Source: Pseudomonas sp. Seg1
Lineage (GTDB): Bacteria > Pseudomonadota > Gammaproteobacteria > Pseudomonadales > Pseudomonadaceae
Length of the DNA: 64,000 bases
Direction of reading: 5' to 3'
Assembly: GCF_018326005.1 (NCBI RefSeq)
Contig: NZ_AP021903.1
Span: forward strand, 5,607,001-5,671,000
Shown here: positions 59,826 to 64,000 of the stretch, in pieces
How the letters are laid out: each line of letters opens with the position of its first letter
How positions within the stretch are numbered: position 1 is the first letter of the stretch
The notes under the pieces: model-generated
Database searches by the model: none
What the model was told of the DNA's origin: nothing
The model's input: the letters and a program-made list of their open reading frames with translations, nothing else
Position numbers and translations under genes: made by a program

Positions 59826-61064
59826 ATGCCCAGCCAAGAGCCTTTGCTGTTACGTCACCATCGCCCCTTCCTTGCGTTCTGGTTCGCCCGGATCTTCACC
59901 GCCAGCGGATTTCAGATGCTCACCGTGGCGATTGGCTGGAACCTCTACCAACTGACCGGCAACGTGCTCGACCTGGGTCTGGTCGGCTTGGTGGAATTCG
60001 CCCCGCGTGTGCTGTTCATGCTGCACACCGGGCATGTCGCCGACCGCTACGACCGACGCAAAGTCGCAGCAATCTGTCAGTCATTGCAGGCATTGATCGC
60101 CCTGGCCCTGGCCATTGGCAGCGCCACCGATCACGTCACCCGGGAAATGATCTTCATCCTCGCCTTCCTGCTCGGCGCGGCGCGTTCGTTTGAAATGCCC
60201 ACCACTCAAGCGCTGCTGCCAAGCATTGTGCCCACTGCGCTGTTCCCGCGAGCTGTCGCGGCAGCGCAATCGGCACAACAATCGGCGACCATCGTGGCGC
60301 CAGCCATCGGCGGGTTGCTTTACGCATTCGGCAGCGTCTGGGTCTATGGCCCGACGGTGCTTCTCTATGTGATTGCCTGCTCGCTGATGCTCAACCTGCC
60401 GGCGCGTCAGACACCTTTGAACAAAGGCAAAGCCACGCTAAATTCGTTACTGGCGGGCATCCGCTTCATTCGCAGCCGTCCAGACATCCTCGGCGCGATT
60501 TCGCTGGACCTGTTCGCGGTGCTGCTCGGTGGCGCCACCGCGCTGCTGCCGGTATTCGCCAAAGACATTCTGCTGACGGGCCCGTGGGGCCTGGGCCTGC
60601 TGCGTTCGGCACCGGCAGTGGGTGCATTGGGAATGTCACTGTTTCTGGCGCGGTTTGCCGTGGAGCGCAACGTCGGCCGGGTGATGTTCACCGCAGTCGG
60701 CATCTTTGGCGTCGCAACGATTGCCTTCGGCCTGTCGACCTCGTTCTGGTTCTCGCTGGCGGTGCTGGTGGTGCTCGGCGCGGCGGACATGATCAGCATG
60801 GTGATCCGCGCCTCCTTCGTACAACTGGAAACCCCTGACGAAATGCGCGGCCGGGTCAGCGCGGTCAACGGCTTGTTCATCGGCGCCTCGAACCAGTTGG
60901 GCGAATTCGAATCCGGCCTCACCGCTCACTGGTTCGGCACCGTACCGGCGGTGGTCATGGGCGGCATCGGTACGCTGGTGGTGACGGGAACGTGGATCAA
61001 GTTGTTCCCGACGCTGGCCAGACGAGACCGAATGACAGAGTTGGTCGAAGAGGCGAAGGCTTAG
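59826..61064 (+). CDS. MFS transporter (EntS-like)
   Basis: 412 residues, 10-12 membrane spans. The A-like motif between spans 2 and 3 is HVADRYDRRKV. Also ARSFEMPTTQALLPSIVP and ASNQLGEFESGLTAHWFGT, which are typical for the MFS_3/EntS group of exporters and permeases. Substrate is unknown. In P. aeruginosa an MFS gene also follows cioAB-like genes. Divergent from cioA. Confidence 0.82.
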   Translation: MPSQEPLLLRHHRPFLAFWFARIFTASGFQMLTVAIGWNLYQLTGNVLDLGLVGLVEFAPRVLFMLHTGHVADRYDRRKVAAICQSLQALIALALAIGSATDHVTREMIFILAFLLGAARSFEMPTTQALLPSIVPTALFPRAVAAAQSAQQSATIVAPAIGGLLYAFGSVWVYGPTVLLYVIACSLMLNLPARQTPLNKGKATLNSLLAGIRFIRSRPDILGAISLDLFAVLLGGATALLPVFAKDILLTGPWGLGLLRSAPAVGALGMSLFLARFAVERNVGRVMFTAVGIFGVATIAFGLSTSFWFSLAVLVVLGAADMISMVIRASFVQLETPDEMRGRVSAVNGLFIGASNQLGEFESGLTAHWFGTVPAVVMGGIGTLVVTGTWIKLFPTLARRDRMTELVEEAKA

Positions 61065-61110
61065 TTTTCGTTTACCGATACAGCACACCAACACAAATTA
61101 ATCGAAAAGG

Positions 61111-61158
61111 TGCGGTACATAGATACCGCATCGAGTGTAATGTATCGCCTTACACTCG
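61111..61158. promoter_or_regulatory. Two palindromes at the higBA promoter (predicted HigA operators)
   Basis: tgcggta-cataga-taccgca (61111-61130) and cgagtgtaa-tgtatcgcc-ttacactcg (61132-61158) are both perfect inverted repeats, directly before the higB ATG at 61164. They overlap the expected promoter. HigA antitoxins bind palindromes and repress their own operon, so these are the likely sites. Confidence 0.65.
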
Positions 61159-61163
61159 CTGGC

Positions 61164-61442
61164 ATGATCAAATCCTTTCAGCACAAAGGCCTTCGTGGCT
61201 TCTATGAAACAGGTTCGACTCGCGGAATTCGCGCCGATCACGCAAAACGGTTAGCGCGCATGCTGCAATTCATGGATCGCGCAGCGCTCCCCGCAGATCT
61301 TGATCTTCCAGGCTGGCGTTTGCATCCACTGAAGGGGGAGCTGTCGACATACTGGTCGCTCAGTGTTTCAGGCAACTGGCGGGTTATCTTTCGTTTTGTC
61401 GGTTCGGACATCGAACTGGTCGATTATCTGGACTACCACTGA
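61164..61442 (+). CDS. higB: HigB-type mRNA-interferase toxin
   Basis: 92 residues, RelE superfamily: MIKSFQHKGLRGFYETGSTRG at the start, LPGWRLHPLKGELSTYWSLSV in the centre, GNWRVIFRF and LVDYLDYH at the end, the typical HigB ending. It cuts mRNA in the ribosome. The upstream frame (to 61110) includes the palindromes and is not coding. The antitoxin follows at 14 bp. Toxin-first order is typical of higBA. Confidence 0.88.
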   Translation: MIKSFQHKGLRGFYETGSTRGIRADHAKRLARMLQFMDRAALPADLDLPGWRLHPLKGELSTYWSLSVSGNWRVIFRFVGSDIELVDYLDYH

Positions 61443-61456
61443 CAGGAGGCAGGCTC

Positions 61457-61744
61457 ATGCCCATGCACAACCCGCCACACCCCGGTGAAACACTGCTGCT
61501 GGATGTCTTGCCCGAGCTTGGCATCAGCGTGACCGAACTGGCACGGCACCTCGGCTTCGCTCGCCCGCATCTTTCCCGTGTATTGCATGGGCATGCGCCG
61601 ATCAGCCCGGATCTGGCCGTGCGGCTGGAGCGAGCAGGCATAGGCAAGGCACGCGTTTGGTTAGGTGTTCAAACCGACTACGATCTGTGGCAAGCGGAAC
61701 ATCGGGAGCAACCGGCGATTGAACCTATCGCCGCGCACGCCTGA
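61457..61744 (+). CDS. higA: HigA antitoxin
   Basis: 95 residues. Starts MPMHNPPHPGETLLLDVLPE, the HigA pattern, followed by an XRE-type HTH: GISVTELARHLGFARPHLSRVLHG. It neutralises HigB and represses the operon. aggaggcaggctc precedes the ATG. Confidence 0.9.
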   Translation: MPMHNPPHPGETLLLDVLPELGISVTELARHLGFARPHLSRVLHGHAPISPDLAVRLERAGIGKARVWLGVQTDYDLWQAEHREQPAIEPIAAHA

Positions 61745-61749
61745 ACCCT

Positions 61750-62301
61750 TCAAACCAGCAACTCCCCCGCCACTTTCGCCCGCAAGGCCTTGCCGCCAAG
61801 TTGCTCCACCAGCGCCAGCGCAAACGCCAGTGCGGCGCCTGAGCCTTGGGCGGTGATGCAGTTGCCGTCGACCACCACCGGTTGATCAACAAACGTACAA
61901 CCGGAGAGTTGATGGCTGGCACTCGGCAGGCAGGTCATGCGCCGCTGGCGCAATACGCCGAAGGTTTGCAGGGCGAGCGCGGGGGCTTCGGCGATGGCGG
62001 CGAACAGGCGTCCGGCGCTGGCCTGGTCCTTGAGCAGTTGCTGCAGAGGTTGATGCGCCGCCAGGTGTTGTGAACCGACAGCCCCGCCGGGCAGGACGAT
62101 CAGGTCGAAGGTTTGCGCCAGCACATCGACCAGCATGCCGTCGGCGGTCAAGCGAGTACCGCGTGCGCAGGTCAGCATGCGGCGTCCTTCAATACTCGCC
62201 GCCACCACTTCGATGCCGGCGCGGCGCAACACATCGATCAGGGTCACGCTTTGCAGATCATCGATGCCCTCGGCGAGGGTAATCAGGGCTCTAAAGGTCA
62301 T
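61750..62301 (-). CDS. DJ-1/PfpI family protein without the nucleophilic Cys
   Basis: 183 residues. The start at 62301 (MTFRALITLAEGID) gives family length. The fold is DJ-1/YajL: VLRRAGIEVVAASIEG, FDLIVLPGG, and RLFAAIAEAPALAL. At the nucleophile elbow (AIC-A in YajL/DJ-1) residue 104 is Ala, and the partner Glu18 of DJ-1 aligns with Gln17. A Cys occurs later (TCLPSASHQL), but not at the elbow. So it may lack the usual deglycase or chaperone chemistry. Its 3' end almost touches higA. Confidence 0.82.
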   Translation of the reverse strand: MTFRALITLAEGIDDLQSVTLIDVLRRAGIEVVAASIEGRRMLTCARGTRLTADGMLVDVLAQTFDLIVLPGGAVGSQHLAAHQPLQQLLKDQASAGRLFAAIAEAPALALQTFGVLRQRRMTCLPSASHQLSGCTFVDQPVVVDGNCITAQGSGAALAFALALVEQLGGKALRAKVAGELLV

Positions 62302-62368
62302 GGGCGATTTCCGCTGGTTGATCTTTAAAGCGTAGTCAGCTTTGCCCGCGACCGTTCGGGTGCAGCCG

Positions 62369-62818
62369 TTACTTGATGTAAAGCTGCGTCGACAGGGTGT
62401 TGCGCGGGGCGTTGATCGAGGTGTTGCTGAAGCTGAAAGTCCCTTCCTGCTTGCCTGCCATATCGAAGGTATAGAGGGAGCCAACGGTTTTGCTGCCGGG
62501 TGTGCATTCGGTCAGGTTGCCGTTATCGAAGGCGCACACCGGGGAGCGCGTGCCATTCACTTCGAAGCCGTCCAGCGTGGCGTGCGGCTGGCTCTGGCCA
62601 TAGCCGACTTCCAGCACGTAGACCTTGATGCTCGGTCCGCTGTGATTGCACTGGGTTTGCGCCTGGTTATCAGCAATGTCTTCCAGGCCACAGGCCGACG
62701 ATTGCACCTTGATCACCTTCACCTCGGTCAATGGTGGCGCCGATGCCGCGAACGCAGCAGAGGCTCCCGTCATCAGCCCTGCGATCAATCCGAAAGCCGT
62801 CATCCAGCGCTTGCTCAT
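62369..62818 (-). CDS. Exported protein of unknown function
   Basis: 149 residues. Signal peptide MSKRWMTAFGLIAGLMTGASAAFA from the ATG at 62818; the frame continues 28 residues upstream. Four cysteines in the mature part (SSACGLED, TQCNH, PVCAFD, TECTPG) suggest two disulfides. Predicted beta-rich. It may belong to DUF4879, from memory only. It lies 67 bp upstream of the DJ-1-like gene on the same strand. Confidence 0.7.
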   Translation of the reverse strand: MSKRWMTAFGLIAGLMTGASAAFAASAPPLTEVKVIKVQSSACGLEDIADNQAQTQCNHSGPSIKVYVLEVGYGQSQPHATLDGFEVNGTRSPVCAFDNGNLTECTPGSKTVGSLYTFDMAGKQEGTFSFSNTSINAPRNTLSTQLYIK

Positions 62819-63040
62819 GCGTTGCCCATCCTGAAAAAAACTGCGCGCAGTATGGCGCAGTTGGCCGCAGTGCAAAACTTCGACGACGATCGACACCAAC
62901 AACCGCCATATTCCTCACGCTGCTGGTATGATGCGCGGCTTTTTCCGGCCCACCACAATTTTCCAGGCGCTTGCGACGGTCTGTGCTTTGCTGTTGAGGT
63001 CGATACATTCACGGCGCCACGCGCGCCACGGGGAGCAGAC

Positions 63041-64000
63041 ATGCTGGAAAGGCTGTTTCAACTCAAGGCACATAACACCAACGTGCGCACCGAGATTCTC
63101 GCGGGCATCACGACTTTCCTGGCCATGGCCTACATTCTGTTCGTCAACCCGAGCATTCTCGGCGAGACCGGCATGGACAAGGGCGCGGTGTTCGTCGCCA
63201 CCTGTCTGGCAGCCGCCATCGGCTCCACGGTCATGGGCCTGATCGCCAACTACCCGATCGCCCTCGCTCCGGGCATGGGCCTGAACGCCTTCTTCACTTA
63301 TACCGTCGTGCTGCACATGGGCCACACCTGGCAAGTGGCGCTGGGCGCGGTGTTCATCTCGGCCGTATGCTTCTTCCTGCTGTCGATCTTCCGCATCCGT
63401 GAATGGATCATCAACAGCATCCCGTTGCCGCTGCGCTCGGCGATTGCCGCCGGTATCGGCCTGTTCCTGGCGCTGATCGCCCTGCACAACGCCGACATCG
63501 TGGTGAGCAACCCGGCGACCATGGTCGGCCTCGGTGACCTGAAAGCGCCGGCACCGATCCTCGCCACCCTCGGTTTCGCCCTGATCGTCGCCCTCGAAGC
63601 GCTGAAAGTGCGCGGTGCAGTGCTGATCGGCATTCTGGCGGTGACGATCACGTCCATCGCCTTCGGCTTTACGCCGTTCAATGGCGTGACCTCGATGCCA
63701 CCTTCGCTGGCCCCGACATTCCTGCAACTGGACATCAAAGGCGCGCTGGACATCGGTCTGGTCAGCGTGATCTTCGCTTTCCTGTTCGTCGACCTGTTCG
63801 ACAACTCCGGCACCCTGATCGGCGTTGCCAAGCGCGCCGGCCTGATGGGCAAAGATGGCCACATGCCGAAAATGGGGCGCGCCCTGATCGCCGACAGCAC
63901 GGCCGCCATGGCCGGTTCGCTGCTGGGCACCTCGACCACCACCAGCTACATCGAATCCGCTGCCGGCGTGAGTGCTGGCGGCCGTACCGGGCTGACCGCT
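63041..64000 (+). CDS. AzgA-type NCS2 purine permease (partial)
   Basis: The first 320 codons; the gene continues past the window. Starts MLERLFQLKAHNTNVRTEIL at 63041 with gggagcag upstream. It has LAGITTFLAMAYILFVNP and NYPIALAPGMGLNAFFTYTVV, then FAFLFVDLFDNSGTLIGVA, the signatures of the AzgA subfamily carrying adenine, guanine or hypoxanthine. Polytopic inner-membrane protein. A -10-like TATGAT lies near 62926. No purine riboswitch was seen in the leader. Confidence 0.92.
   Translation, partial: MLERLFQLKAHNTNVRTEILAGITTFLAMAYILFVNPSILGETGMDKGAVFVATCLAAAIGSTVMGLIANYPIALAPGMGLNAFFTYTVVLHMGHTWQVALGAVFISAVCFFLLSIFRIREWIINSIPLPLRSAIAAGIGLFLALIALHNADIVVSNPATMVGLGDLKAPAPILATLGFALIVALEALKVRGAVLIGILAVTITSIAFGFTPFNGVTSMPPSLAPTFLQLDIKGALDIGLVSVIFAFLFVDLFDNSGTLIGVAKRAGLMGKDGHMPKMGRALIADSTAAMAGSLLGTSTTTSYIESAAGVSAGGRTGLTA

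Noticed and set aside
62820..63040. Purine riboswitch before the AzgA-type permease
   Set aside because: No three-helix purine aptamer pattern or conserved loop bases were seen; only a -10-like TATGAT.

Overview
The window is a chromosomal segment of a fluorescent pseudomonad, most likely the Pseudomonas fluorescens group. The evidence is a base composition near 60% GC, gene order that follows the P. aeruginosa PA4547-PA4622 neighbourhood almost gene for gene (pilR, thiO, minor pilins, ispH-fkpB-lspA-ileS-ribF, murJ, rpsT, proB, obg, rpmA-rplU, ispB, fklB, Lon-like protease, morA, glyA, cstA, mapZ, radA, ankB-katB, mscL, rlmG), and twelve paired REP/BIME repeats of fluorescent-pseudomonad type. 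Gene-order comparisons are from memory; no search was run. No IS element, prophage, CRISPR array, rRNA or tRNA gene was seen.

Layout. 1-7716: end of pilR, thiO, and the minor pilin operon fimU-pilV-pilW-pilX-pilY1-pilE on the minus strand, with a divergent fimT. 7688-15264: a minus-strand housekeeping block (murJ, ribF, ileS, lspA, fkpB, ispH) for peptidoglycan lipid flipping, flavins, tRNA charging, lipoprotein maturation and isoprenoids. 15517-20867: rpsT, a CreA-like protein, proB, obg, rpmA, rplU and ispB. 20992-29499: small or poorly characterised genes, including a zinc-ribbon protein, a gene under a clear Fur box, fklB, a DUF6482-like protein, a YqhA-type membrane protein, a 609-residue lipoprotein of unknown function, a Lon-like protease and a DUF3015 protein. 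29804-36164: a DUF4105/Lnb-type protein, a small lipoprotein, a GreB-like factor, gdhA and ettA. 36459-41800: the c-di-GMP protein MorA, and glyA.

41801-44913 looks like an accessory module: a DctA-type transporter followed by two GntR regulators, the second frameshifted. Two FadR-type operator candidates 85 bp apart bracket a sigma70-like promoter before the transporter. 45018-48422 is the conserved cstA-ybdD-yjiA set. It is followed by mapZ, radA, the katB-ankB catalase locus, mscL, a ferredoxin-NADP reductase, an orphan LuxR regulator in AT-rich DNA, rlmG, and the cyanide-insensitive oxidase operon cioAB with a perfect ANR box upstream. The end holds an MFS transporter, a higBA toxin-antitoxin pair with two nested palindromes at its promoter, a DJ-1 family protein lacking the usual nucleophile, an exported protein of unknown function, and the start of an AzgA-type purine permease.

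I did not find a clearly new multi-gene system. The most unusual observations are a roughly 360-bp low-GC patch inside katB, the paired operators of the dicarboxylate/GntR module, the palindrome cluster between katB and mscL, the LuxR solo in AT-rich DNA, and the DJ-1 and Lon-like proteins with altered key residues.
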